Assembly: GCA_029168955.1 (NCBI GenBank)
Contig: JAPDOI010001434.1
Span: forward strand, 1 to 64,000
From: Aplectana chamaeleonis
Lineage: Eukaryota; Nematoda; Chromadorea; Rhabditida; Cosmocercidae
DNA length: 64,000 nt
Direction: 5' to 3'
Part shown: positions 1 to 13,000 of the stretch, piece by piece
How positions within the stretch are numbered: the first letter of the stretch is position 1
Layout: each line of letters starts with the position of its first letter
Made by a program: the position numbers and the translations under genes
The notes under the pieces: model-generated
What the model saw: the letters and a program-made list of their open reading frames with translations, nothing else
Database searches by the model: none
What the model was told of the DNA's origin: nothing

Positions 1-1800
1 ATGACGCCATCAGAAGCCCGAAGCACTTTTCACGACGTCTCGATGACGTCATCAGAAGCCCGAAGCAGTTTTCACGACGATCCCGATGACGTCATCAGAA
101 GCCCGGGAAGCACTTCTTTTTCACGACGTCCCGATGACGTCATCAGAAGCCTGAAGCACTTTTCACGATGTCCCGGATGACGCTTCATCAGAAGCCCGGG
201 AAGCATCTTTCTTCACGACGTCCCGATGAGCGTCAATCAGAAGCCCGGAAGCATCTTTTCACGACGTCCCGATGACGTCATCAGGTATAGCCCGGAAGCA
301 CTTTTCACGACGTCCCGATGACGTCATCAGAAGCCCGAAGCACTCTTCACGACGTCCCGATGACGTCATCAGAAGCCCGAAGCGCACTTTTCACGACGTC
401 CCGATGACGTCATCAGAAGCCCGAAGCACTTTTCACGACGTCCCGATGACGTCATCAGAAGCTCGGAAGCACTTTTCACGACGTCCCAATTGGACGTCAT
501 CAGAAGCCCGAAGCTTACTTTTCTAACGACGTCCCGATGACGTCATCAGAAGCCCGAAGCACTTTTCACGATGTCCCGATGACGTCATCAGGAAGCCCGA
601 AGCACTTTTCACGATGTCCCGATGACGTCATCAGAAGCCCGAACGCATCTTTTTCACGACGTCCCGATGACGATCACCAGAAATGCACTGAAAGCTTAGA
701 CTTTCACGACGTCCCGATGACGTCATCAGAAAGCCCGAAGCACTCCTTCACGACGTCCCGATGACGTCATCAGAAGCCCGCAGCACTTTTCACGACGTCC
801 CGTTGACCCTCCAGCGTCATCACGAAGCCCGGAGCGCCTTCTTTTCACGGGACGTCCCGGGATGACGTCATCAGAAGCCCGGAAGCACTTTTCACGACGT
901 CCCGATGACGTCATCAGAAGCCTGAAGCACTTTTTCACGACGTCCCGATGACGTCATCAGAAGCCCGGAAGCACTTTTCACGACGTGTCCCGATGACGTC
1001 ATCAGAAGCCCGGAAGCAGTTCTGATCATTGTTGGCGATGTGGATCAGACAGTTTCCATCGTCACGATTAACATCATCGGACTCAGAAGCGGTTGCACGA
1101 CGACCCGATGACGCCTTCATCAGGAAGCCCGAAGTAGTTTTCACGACGTCCCGATGAGCGTCATCAGAAGCCCGAAGCGCAGTTTTTGACGATCCGGTAA
1201 TGTTCGCGTGAAGAAATGACGCTTTTCACGACGTCCCGATGACGTCATCAGAAGCCCGAAGCACTCTTTCACGACGTCACGATGACGCTCACCAGCAGCC
1301 CGAAGCACTTCTTCACGATGTCCTGATGAAGGCGTCATCAGAAGCCCAAAGCGCACTTTTCACGACGTCCCGATGACGTCATCAGAAGCCCGAAGCACTT
1401 TTCACGACGTCCCGATGACGTCATCAGAAAGCCCGAAGCACTTTTCACGACGTCCCGATGACGTCATCAGAAGCCCGAAGCACTTTCACGACGTCCCGAT
1501 GACGTCATGAAGCCCGAACGCAGTTTTCTTCACGACGTCCCGATGAGCGCTCATCAGAAGCTCGAAGCAGTTTTCACGACGTCCCGGATGACGTCATCAG
1601 AAGCCCGAAGCACTTTTTCACGACGTCCCGATGACGTCATCAGAAGCCCGAAGCACTTTTCACGATGTCCCGATAACGTCATCAGAAGCCCGAAGCACTT
1701 TCACGACGTCCCGATGACGTCATCAGAAGCCCGAAGCACTTTCACGACGTCCCGATGCCGTCACCAGAAGCCCGAAGCACTCTCACGACGTCCCGATGAC
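1..1800 (+). repeat. Indel-rich edge of the satellite array
   Basis: Monomers here carry many one- to four-base insertions (cccggg for cccg, gagcgtc for gacgtc, ttcttcacg for ttcacg), whereas monomers beyond about 2 kb differ mostly by substitutions. A non-monomer insert lies at about 1,020-1,085. Either this is a truly degenerate array edge, or it is poorly polished sequence near a contig end. The pattern of single-base insertions favours the second, but the sequence alone cannot decide. Confidence 0.7.
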
Positions 1801-4800
1801 GTCATCAGAAGCCCGAAGCACTTTTCACGACGTCCCCATGACGTCATCAGAAACCCGAAGCACTTTCACGACGTCTCAATGACGTCATCAGAAGCCCGAA
1901 GCACTTTTCACGACGTCCCGATGACGTCATCAGAAGCCCGAAGCACTTTTCACGACGTCCCGATGACGTCATCAGAAGCCCGAAGCACTTTTCACGACGT
2001 CCCGATGACGTCATTAGAAGCCCGAAGCACACTTCACGACGTCCCGATGACGTCATCAGAAGCCTGAAGCACTTTTCACGACGTCCCGATGACGTCGTCA
2101 GAAGCCCGAAGCACTTTTCACGACGTCCCGATGACGTAAGCAGAAGCCCGAAGCACTTTTCACGACGTCCCGATGACGTCATCAGAAGCCCGAAGCACTT
2201 TTCACGACGTCCCGATGACGTCATCAGAAGCCCGAAGCACTTTTCACGACGTCCCGATGACGTCATCAGAAGCCCGAAGCACTTTTCACCGCGTCCCGAT
2301 GACGTCATCAGAAGCGCGAAGCACTTCCCGACGTCACGATGACGTCATCAGAAGCCCGAAGCACTTTTCACGACGTCCCGATGACGTCATCAGAAGCCCG
2401 AAGCACTTTTCACGACGTCCCGATGACGTCATCAGAAGCCTGAAGCACTTTTCACGACGTCTCGATGACGTCATCAGAAGCCCGAAGCGCTTTTCACGAT
2501 GTCCCGATGACGTCATCAGAAGCCCGAAGCACTTTTCACGATGTCCCGATGACGTCATCAGAAGCCCGAAGCACTTTTCACGACGTCCCGATGACGTCAT
2601 CAGAAGCCCGAAGCACTTTTCACGACGTCCCGATGACGTCATCAGAAGCCCGAAGCACTTTTCACGACGTCCCGATGACGTCATCAGAAGCCCGAAGCAC
2701 TTTTCACGACGTCCCAATGACGTCATCAGAAGCCCGAAGCACTTTTCACGACGTCCCGTTGACGTCATTAGAAGCCCGAAGCAGTTTTCACGACGTCCCG
2801 ATGACGTCACCAGAAGCCTGAAGCACTCTTCACGACGTCCCGATGACGTCATCAGAAGCCCGAAGCACTTTTCACGATGTCCCGATGACGTCATCAGAAG
2901 CCCGAAGCACTTTTCACGACGTCCCGATGACGTCATCAGAAGCCTGAAGCACTTTTCACGACGTCCCGATGACGTCATCAGAAGCCCGAAGCACTTTTCA
3001 CGACGTCCCGATGACGTCATCAGAAGCCCGAAGCACTTTTCACGACGTCCCGATGACGTCATCAGAAGCCCGAAGCACTTTTCACGACGTCCCGATGACG
3101 TCATCAGAAGCCTGAAGCACTTTTCACGACGTCCCGATGACGTCATCAGAAGCCCGAAGCACTTTTCACGACGTCCCGATGACGTCATCAGAAGCCCGAA
3201 GCACTTTTCACGATGTCCCGATGACGTCATCCGAAGCCCGAAGCACTTTTCACGATGTCCCGACGACGTCATCAGAAGCCCGGAGCACTTTTCACGACGT
3301 CCCCATGACGTCATCAGAAGCCCAAGCACTTTTCACGACCTCCCGATGACGTCATCAGAAGCCCGAAGCACTTTTCACGACGTCCCGATGACGTCATCAG
3401 AAGCCCGAAGCACTTTTCACGATGTCCCGATGACGTCATCAGAAGCCCGAAGCACTTTTCACGACGTCCCGATGACGTCATCAGAAGCCCGAAGCACTTT
3501 TCACGACGTCCCGATGACGTCATCAGAAGCCTGAAGCACTTTTCGCGACGTCCCGATGACGTTATCAGAAGCCCGAAGCACTTTTCACGACGTCCCGATG
3601 ACGTCATCAAGCCCGAAGCACTTTCACGACGTCCCGATGACGTCATCAGAAGCCCGAAGCTTTTTTCACGACGTCCCGATGACGTCATCAGAAGCCTGAA
3701 GCACTTTTCACGACGTCCCGATGACGTCATCAGAAGCCCGAAGCACTTTTCACGACGTCCCGATGACGTCATCAGAAGCCCGAAGCACTTTTCACGACGT
3801 CCCGATGACGTCATCAGAAGCCCGAAGCAGTTTTCACGACGTCCCGATGACGTCATCAGAAGCCTGAAGCACTTTTCACGACGTCCCGATGACGTCATCA
3901 GAAGCCCGAAGCACTTTTCACGATGTCCCGATGACGTCATCAGAAGCCCGAAGCACTTTCACGACGTCCCGATGACGTCATCAGAAGCCCGAAGCACTTT
4001 TCACGACGTCCCGATGACGTCATCAGAAGCCCGAAGCACTTTTCACGACGTCCCGATGACGTCATCAGAAGCCCGAAGCACTTTTCACGATGTCCCGATG
4101 ACGTCATCAGAAGCCCGAAGCACTTTTCACGACGTCCCGATGACGTCATCAGAAGCCCGAAGCACTTTTCACGACGTCCCGATGACGTCATCAGAAGCCC
4201 GAAGCTTTTTTTCACGACGTTCCGATGACGTCATCAGAAGCCCGAAGCACTTTTCACGACTTACCGATGACGTCATTAGAAGCCCGAAGCACTTTTCACG
4301 ACTTACCGATGACGTCCTCAGAAGCCCGAAGCACTTTTCACGACGACCCGATAACGTCATCAGAAGCCCGAAGCACTTTTCACGACTTACCGATGACGTC
4401 ATCAGGAGCCTGAAGCACTTTTTCACGACGTCCCGATGACGTCATCAGAAGCCCGAAGCACTTTTCACGACGTCTCGATGACGTCATCAGAAGCCCGAAG
4501 CACTTTTCACGACGTCCCGATGACGTCATCAGAAGCCCGAAGCACTTTTCACGACGTCCCGATGACGTCATCAGAAGCCCGAAGCACTTTTCACGACGTC
4601 CCGATGACGTCATCAGAAGCCCGAAGCACTTTTCAGGACGTCCCGATGATGTCATCAGAAGCCCGGAGCACTTTTCACGAAGTCCCGATGTTGTCATCAG
4701 AAACCCGAAGCACTTTTCTCGACGTCCCGATGACGTCATCAGAAGCCCGGAGCACTTTTCACGACGTCCCGTTGACGTCATCAGAAGCCCGATGCACTTT

Positions 4801-6870
4801 CACGACGTCCCGATGACGTCATCAGAAGCCCGAAGCACTTTTCACGACGTCCCGATGACGTCATCAGAAGCCTGAAGCACTTTTCACGACGTCCCGATGA
4901 CGTCATCAGAAGCCCGAAGCACTTTCACGACGTCCCGATGACGTCATCAGAAGCCTGAAGCACTTTTCGCAACGTCCCGATAACGTCATCAGAAGCCCGG
5001 AGCACTTTTCACGAAGTCCCGATGACGTCATCATAGGCCTGAAGCACTTTTCACGAAGCCCCGATGACGTCATCAGAAGCCCGAAGCACTTTTCACGAAG
5101 TCCCGATGACGTCATCAGAAGCCTGAAGCACTCTTCACGACGTCCCGATGACGTCATCAGAAGCCCGGAAGCACTTTTCACGAAGTCCCGATGACGTCAT
5201 CAGAAGCCTGAAGCACTTTTCAGGATGTCCCGATGACGTCACCAGAAGCCCGAAGCACTTTCCACGACGTCCCGATGACGTCATCGGAAGCTCGAAGCAC
5301 TTTTCACGACGTCCCGATGACGTCATCAGAAGCCCGAAGCACTTTTCACGACGTCCCGATGACGTCATCAGAAGCCCGAAGCACTTTTCACGACGTCCCG
5401 ATGACGTCATCAGAAGCCCGAAGCACTTTTCACGACGTCCCGATGACGTCATCAGAAGCCCGAAGCACTTTCACGACGTCCCGATGACGTCATCAGAAGC
5501 CCGAAGCACTTTTCACGACGTCCCGATGACGTCATCAGAAGCCCGAAGCACTTTTCACGACGTCACGATGACGTCATCAGAAGCCCGAAGCACTTTTCAC
5601 GACGTCACGATGACGTCATAAGAAGCCCGAAGCACTTTTCGCGATGTCCCGATGACGTCATCAGAAGCCCGAAGCACTTTTCACGACGTCCCGATGACGT
5701 CATCAGAAGCCCGAAGCACTTTTCACGACGTCCCGATGACGTCATCAGAAGCCCGAAGCACTTTCACGACGTCCCGATGACGTCATCAGAAGCCCGAAGC
5801 ACTTTTCACGACGTCCCGATGACGTCATCAGAAGCCTGAAGCACTTTTCACGACGTCCCGATGACGTCATCAGAAGCCCGAAGCACTTTTCACGACGTCC
5901 CGATGACGTCATCAGGAGCCCGAAGCACTTTTCACGACGTCCCGATGACGTCATCAGAAGCCCGAAGCACTTTTCACGACGTCCCGATGACGTCATCAGA
6001 AGCCCGAAGCACTTTTCACGACGTCCCGATGACGTCATCAGAAGCCCGAAGCACTTTTCACGACGTCCCGATGACGTCATCAGAAGCCCGAAGCACTTTT
6101 CACGACGTCCCGATGACGTCATCAGAAGCCCGAAGCACTTTTCACGACGTCCCGATGACGTCATCAGAAGCCCGGAAGCACTTTCACGACGTCCCGATGA
6201 CGTCATCAGAAGCCCGAAGCACTTTTCACGACGTCCCGATGACGTCATCAGAAGCCCGAAGCACTTTTCACGACGTCCCGATGACGTCATCAGAAGCCCG
6301 AAGCACTTTTCACGACGTCCCGATGACGTCATCAGAAGCCCGAAGCACTTTTCACGACGTCCCGATGACGTCATCAGAAGCGCGAAGCACTTTTCACGAC
6401 GTCCCGATGACGTCATCAGAAGCCCCAAGCACTTTTCACGACGTCCCGATGACGTCATCAGAAGCCCGAAGCACTTTTCACGACGTCCCGATGACGTCAA
6501 CAGAAGCCCGAAGCATTTTTCACGACGTCCCGATGACGTCATCAGAAGCGCGAAGCACTTTCACGACGTCCCGATGACTTCAATAGAAGCCCGAAGCAGT
6601 TTTCACGACGTCCCGATGACGGCCCGAAGCACTTTTCACGACGTCCCGATGACGTCATCAGAAGCCCGAAGCACTTTTCACGACGTCCCGATGACGTCAT
6701 CAGAAGCCCGAAGCACTTTCCACGACGTCCCGATGACGTCACCGGAAGCCCGAAGCACTTTTCACGACGTCCCGATGACGTCATCAGAAGCGCGAAGCAC
6801 TTTTCACGACGTCCCGATGACGTCATCGGAAGCCCGAGGCACTTTTCACGACGTCCCGATGACGTCATCA

Positions 6871-7095
6871 GAAGCCCGAATCACATTTCACGACGTCTCG
6901 ATGATGTGGTCAGAAGCCCGAAGCACTTTTCACGATGTCCCGATAACGTCAGCAAAAGCCTGAAGCACTCTTCACGACGTCCCGATGACGTCATCAGAAG
7001 CCCGAAGCACTTTTCACGATGTCCCGATGACGTCATAAAAATCCCGAAGCAGTTTTCACGACGTCCCGATGACGTCATCAGAAGCCTGAAGCAGT
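6871..7095 (+). repeat. Marked monomer block inside the satellite (higher-order unit)
   Basis: A run of rare variants in fixed order: AATCACATTTC, then GTGGTCAG, then GATGTCCCGATAACGTCAGC, then CCTGAAGCACTCTTC, then a monomer with CATAAAAATCCC. The same ordered run, complete or partial, recurs at 14,685-14,790, 17,300-17,420 plus 17,745-17,850, 20,370-20,450 and 20,700-20,870. Shared order of several rare variants shows that multi-monomer segments, not single monomers, were duplicated. Confidence 0.85.
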
Positions 7096-10000
7096 TTTCA
7101 CGACGTCCCGATGACGTCATCAGAAGCCGGAAGCACGTTTCACGACGTCCCGATGACGTCATCAGAAGCCCGAAGCACTTTTCACGACGTCCCGATGACG
7201 TCATCAGAAGCCCGAAGCACTTTTCACGACGTCCCGATGACGTCATCAGAAGCCCGAAGCACTTTTCACGACGTCCCGATGACGTCATCAGAAGCCCGAA
7301 GCACTTTTCACGACGTCCCGATGACGTCATCAGAAGCCCGAAGCCCTTTCCACGACGTCCCGATGACGTCACCAGAAGCCCGAAGCAGTTTTCACGACGT
7401 CCCGATGACGTCATCAGAAGCCCGAAGCACTTTTCTCGACGTCCCGATGACGTCTTCAGAAGCCCGAAGCACTTTCCGCGACGTCCCGATGACGTCATCA
7501 GAAGCCCGAAGCACTTTTCACGACGTCCCGATGACGTCATCAGAAGCCCGAAGCAGTTTTCACGACGTCCCGATGACGTCATCAGAAGCCCGAAGCACTT
7601 TCACGACGTCCCGATGACGTCATCAGAAGCCCGAAGCACTTTTCACGACGTCCCGATGACGTCATCAGAAGCCCGAAGCACTTTTCACGACGTCCCGATG
7701 ACGTCATCGGAAGCTTCGAAGCACTTTTTCACGACGTCCCGATGACGTCATCAGAAGCCCGAAGCAGTTTTCACGACGTCCCGATGACGTCATCAGAAGC
7801 CCGAAGCACTTTTCACGACGTCCCAATGACGGCATCAGAAGCCCGAAGCACTTTTCGCGACGTCCCGATGACGTCATCAGAAGCCCGAAGCACTTTTCAC
7901 GACGTCCCGATGACGTCATCAGAAGCCCGAAGCAGTTTTCACGACGTCCCGATGACGTCATCAGAAGCCCGAAGCACTTTTCACGACGTCCCGATGACGT
8001 CATCAGAAGCCCGAAGCACTTTTCACGACGTCCCGATGACGTCATCAGAAGCCCGAAGCACTTTTCACGACGTCCCGATGACGTCATCAGAAGCCCGAAG
8101 CACTTTTCACGACGTCCCGATGACGTCACCAGAAGCCCGAAGCACTTTTCACGACGTCCCGATGACGTCATCAGAAGCCCGAAGCACTTTTCACGACGTC
8201 CCGATGACGTCATCAGAAGCCCGAAGCACTTTTCACGACGTCCCGATGACGTCATCAGAAGCCCGAAGCAGTTTTCACGACGTCCCGATGACGTCATCAG
8301 AAGCCCGAAGCACTTTTCACGACGTCCCGATGACGTCATCAGAAGCCCGAAGCACTTTTCACGACGTCCCGATGACGTCATCAGAAGCCCGAAGCACTTT
8401 TCACGACGTCCCGATGACGTCATCAGAAGCCCGAAGCAGTTTTCACGACGTCCCGATGACGTCATCAGAAGCCCGAAGCACTTTTCACGACGTCCCGATG
8501 ACGTCATCAGAAGCCCGGAAGCACTTTTCACGACGTCCCGATGACGTCATCAGAAGCCCGAAGCACTTTTCACGACGTCCCGATGACGTCATCAGAAGCC
8601 CGAAGCACTTTCACGACGTCCCGATGACGTCATCAGAAGCCCGAAGCACTTTTCACGACGTCCCGATTACGTCATCAGAAGCCCGAAGCACTTTTCACGA
8701 CGTCCCGATGACGTCATCAGAAGCCCGAAACACTTTTCACGACGTCCCGATGACGTCATCAGAAGCCCGAAGCACTTTTCACGACGTCCCGATGACGTCA
8801 TCAGAAGCCCGGAAGCACTTTTCACGACGTCCCGATGACGTCATCAGAAGCCCGAAGCACTTTTCACGACGTCCCGATGACGTCATCAGAAGCCCGAAGC
8901 ACTTTTCACGACGTCCCGATGACGTCATCAGAAGCCCGAAGCACTTTTCACGACGTCCCGATGACGTCATCAGAAGCCCGAAGCACTTTCACGACGTCCC
9001 GATGAGGTGATTAGAAGCCCGAAGCACTTTCACGACGTCCCGATGACGTCATCAGAAGCCCGAAGCACTTTTCACGACGTCCCTATGACGTCATCAGAAG
9101 CACGAAGCACTTTTCACGACGTCCCGATGACGTCATCAGAAGCACGAAGCACTTTTCACGACGTCCCGATGACGTCATCAGAAGCCCGAAGCACTTTTCA
9201 CGACGTCCCTATGACGTCATCAGAAGCCCGAGGCACTTTTCACGACGTCCCGATGACGTCATCAGAAGCCCGAAGCACTTTTCACGACGTCCCGATGACG
9301 TCATCAGAAGCTCGAAGCACTTTTCACGACGTCCCGATGACGTCATCAGAAGCCCGAAGCAGTTTTCACGACGTCCCGATGACGTCATCAGAAGCCCGGA
9401 GCACTTTTCACGACGTCCCGATGACGTCATCAGAATCCCGAAGCACTTTTCACGACGTCCCGATGACGTCATCAGAAGCCCGAAGCACTTTTCACGACGT
9501 CCCGATGACGTCATCAGAAGCCCGAAGCACTTTTCACGACGTCCCGATGACGTCATCAGAAGCCCGAAGCACTCTTCACGACGTCCCGATGACGTCATCA
9601 GAAGCCCGAAGCACTTTTCACGACGTCCCGATGACGTCATCAGAAGCCCGAAGCACTTTTCACGACGTCCCGATGACGTCATCAGAAGCCCGAAGCACTT
9701 TTCACGACGTCCCGATGACGTCATCAGAAGCCCGAAGCACTTTTCACGACGTCCCGATGACGTCATCAGAAGCCCGAAGCACTTTTCACGACGTCCCGAT
9801 GACGTCATCAGAAGCCCGAAGCACTTTTCACGACGTCCCGATGACGTCATCAGAAGCCCGAAGCACTTTTCACGACGTCCCGATGACGTCATCAGAAGCC
9901 CGAAGCACTTTTCACGACGTCCCGATGACGTCATCAGAAGCCCGAAGCACTTTTCACGACGTCCCGATGACGTCATCAGAAGCCCGAAGCACTTTCACGA

Positions 10001-13000
10001 CGTCCCGATGACGTCATCAGAAGCCCGAAGCAGTTTTCACGACGTCCCGATGACGTCATCAGAAGCCCGAAGCACTTTTCACGACGTCCCGATGACGTCA
10101 TCAGAAGCCCGAAGCACTTTTCACGACGTCCCGATGACGTCATCAGAAGCCCGAAGCACTTTTCACGACGTCCCGATGACGTCATCAGAAGCCCGAAGCA
10201 CTTTTCACGACGTCCCGATGACGTCATCAGAAGCCCGAAGCACTTTTCACGACGTCCCGATGACGTCATCAGAAGCCCGAAGCACTTTTCACGACGTCCC
10301 GATGACGTCATCAGAAGCCCGAAGCACTTTTCACGACGTCCCTATGACGTCATCAGAAGCCCGAAGCAGTTTTCACGACGTCCCGATGACGTCATCAGAA
10401 GCCGGAAGCACTTTTCACGACGTCCCGATGACGTCATCAGAAGCCCGAAGCACTTTTCACGACGTCCCGATGACGTCATCAGAAGCCCGAAGCACTTTTC
10501 ACGACGTCCCGATGACGTCATCAGAAGCCCGAAGCACCTTTCACGACGTCCCGATGACGTCATCAGACGCCCGAAGCACTTTTCACGACGTCCCGATGAC
10601 GTCATCAGAAGCCCGAAGCACTTTTCACGACGTCCCGATGACGTCATCAGAAGCCCGAAGCACTTTTCACGACTTCCCGATGACGTCATCAGGAGCCCGA
10701 AGCACTTTTCACGACGTCCCGATGACGTCATCAAAATCCCGAAGCACTTTTCACGACGTCCCGATGACGTCATCAGAAGCCCGAAGCACTTTTCACGACG
10801 TCCCAATGACGTCATCAGAAGCCCGAAGCACTTTCACGACGTCCCGATGACGTCATCAGAAGCCCGAAGCACTTTCACGACGTCCCGATGACGTCATCAG
10901 AAGCCCGAAGCACTTTTCACGACGTCCCGATGACGTCATCAGAAGCCCGAAGCACTTTTCACGACGTCCCGATGACGTCATCAGAAGCCCGAAGCACTTT
11001 TCACGACGTCCCGATGACGTCATCAGAAGCCGGAAGCACTTTTCACGACGTCCCGATGACGTCATCAGAAGCCCGAAGCATTTTTCACGACGTCCCGATG
11101 ACGTCATCAGAAGCCCGAAGCACTTTTCACGACGTCCCGATGACGTCATCAGAAGCCCGAAGCACTTTTCACGACGTCCCGATGACGTCATCAGAAGCCC
11201 GAAGCACTTTTCACGACGTCCCGATGACGTCATCAGAAGCCCGAAGCACTTTTCACGACGTCCCGATGACGTCATTAGAAGCCCGAAGCACTTTTCACGA
11301 CGTCCCGATGACGTCATCAGAAGCCCGAGGCACTTTTCACGGCATTCCGATGACGTCATTAGAAGCCCGAAGCACTTTTCACGACGTCCCGATGACGTCA
11401 TCAGAAGCCCGAAGCACTTTTCACGACGTCCCGATGACGTCATCAGAAGCCCGAAGCAGTTTTCACGACGTCCCGATGACGTCATCAGAAGCCCGAAGCA
11501 CTTTTCACGACGTCCCGATGACGTCATCAGAAGCCCGAAGCAGTTTTCACGACGTCCCGATGACGTCATCAGAAGCCCGAAGCACTTTTCACGACGTCCC
11601 GATGACGTCATCAGAAGCCCGAAGCACTTTTCCCGGCGTGCCGATGACGTCATCAGAAGCCCGGAAGCACTTTTCACGACGTCCCGATGACGTCATCAGA
11701 AGCCCGAAGCACTTTCACGACGTCCCGATGACGTCAACAGAAGCCCGAAGCACTTTCACGACGTCCCGCCGACGTCATCAGAAGCCCGAAGCACTTTTCA
11801 CGACGTCCCGATGCCGTCATCAGAAGCCCGAAGCACTTTTCACGACGTCCCGATGACGTCATCAGAAGCCCGAAGCACTTTTCACGACGTCCCGATGACG
11901 TCATCAGAAGCCCGAAGCACTTTTCACGACGTCCCGATGACGTCATCAGAAGCCCGAAGCAGTTTTCACGACGTCCCGATGACGTCATCAGAAGCCCGAA
12001 GCACTTTTCACGACGTCCCGATGACGTCATCAGAAGCCCGAAGCACTTTTCACGACGTCCCGATGACGTCATCGGAAGCCCGAAGCACTTTTCACGACGT
12101 CCCGATGACGTCATCAGAAGCCCGAAGCAGTTTTCACGACGTCCCGATGACGTCATCAGAATCCCGAAGTATTTTTCACGCCGTCCTGATGACGTTAGCA
12201 GAAGCCCGAAGCAGGTTTCACGATGTCCCGATGACGTCATCAGAAGCCCGAAGAACTTCTCACGACGTCCCGATGACGGCATGAGAAGCCCGAAGAACTT
12301 TTCACGAGGTCCCGATGACGTCATCAGAAGCCCGAAGCACTTTTCACGACGTCCCGATGACGTCATCAGAAGCCCGAAGCACTTTTCACGACGTCCCGAT
12401 GACGTCATCAGAAGCCCGAAGCATTTTTCACGACGTCCCGATGACGTCATCAGAAACCCGAAGCACTTTTCACGACGTCCCGATGACGTCATCAGAAGCC
12501 CGAAGCAGTTTTCACGACGTCCCGATGACGTCATCAGAAGCCCGAAGCAGTTTTCACGACGTCCCGATGACGTCATCAGAAGCCCGAAGCAGTTTTCACG
12601 ACGTCCCGATGACGTCATCAGAAGCCCGAAGCACTTTTCACGACGTCCCGATGACGTCATCAGAAGCCCGAAGCACTTTTCACGACGTCCCGATGACGTC
12701 ATCAGAAGCCCGAAGCACTTTTCACGACGTCCCGATGACGTCATCAGAAGCCCGAAGCACTTTTCACGACGTCCCGATGACGTCATCAGAAGCCCGAAGC
12801 ACTTTTCACGACGTCCCGATGACGTCATCAGAAGCCCGAAGCAGTTTTCACGACGTCCCGATGACGTCATCAGAAGCCCGAAGCACTTTTCACGACGTCC
12901 CGATGACGTCATCAGAAGCCCGAAGCACTTTTCACGACGTCCCGATGACGTCATCAGAAGCCCGAAGCAGTTTTCACGACGTCCCGATGACGTCATCAGA

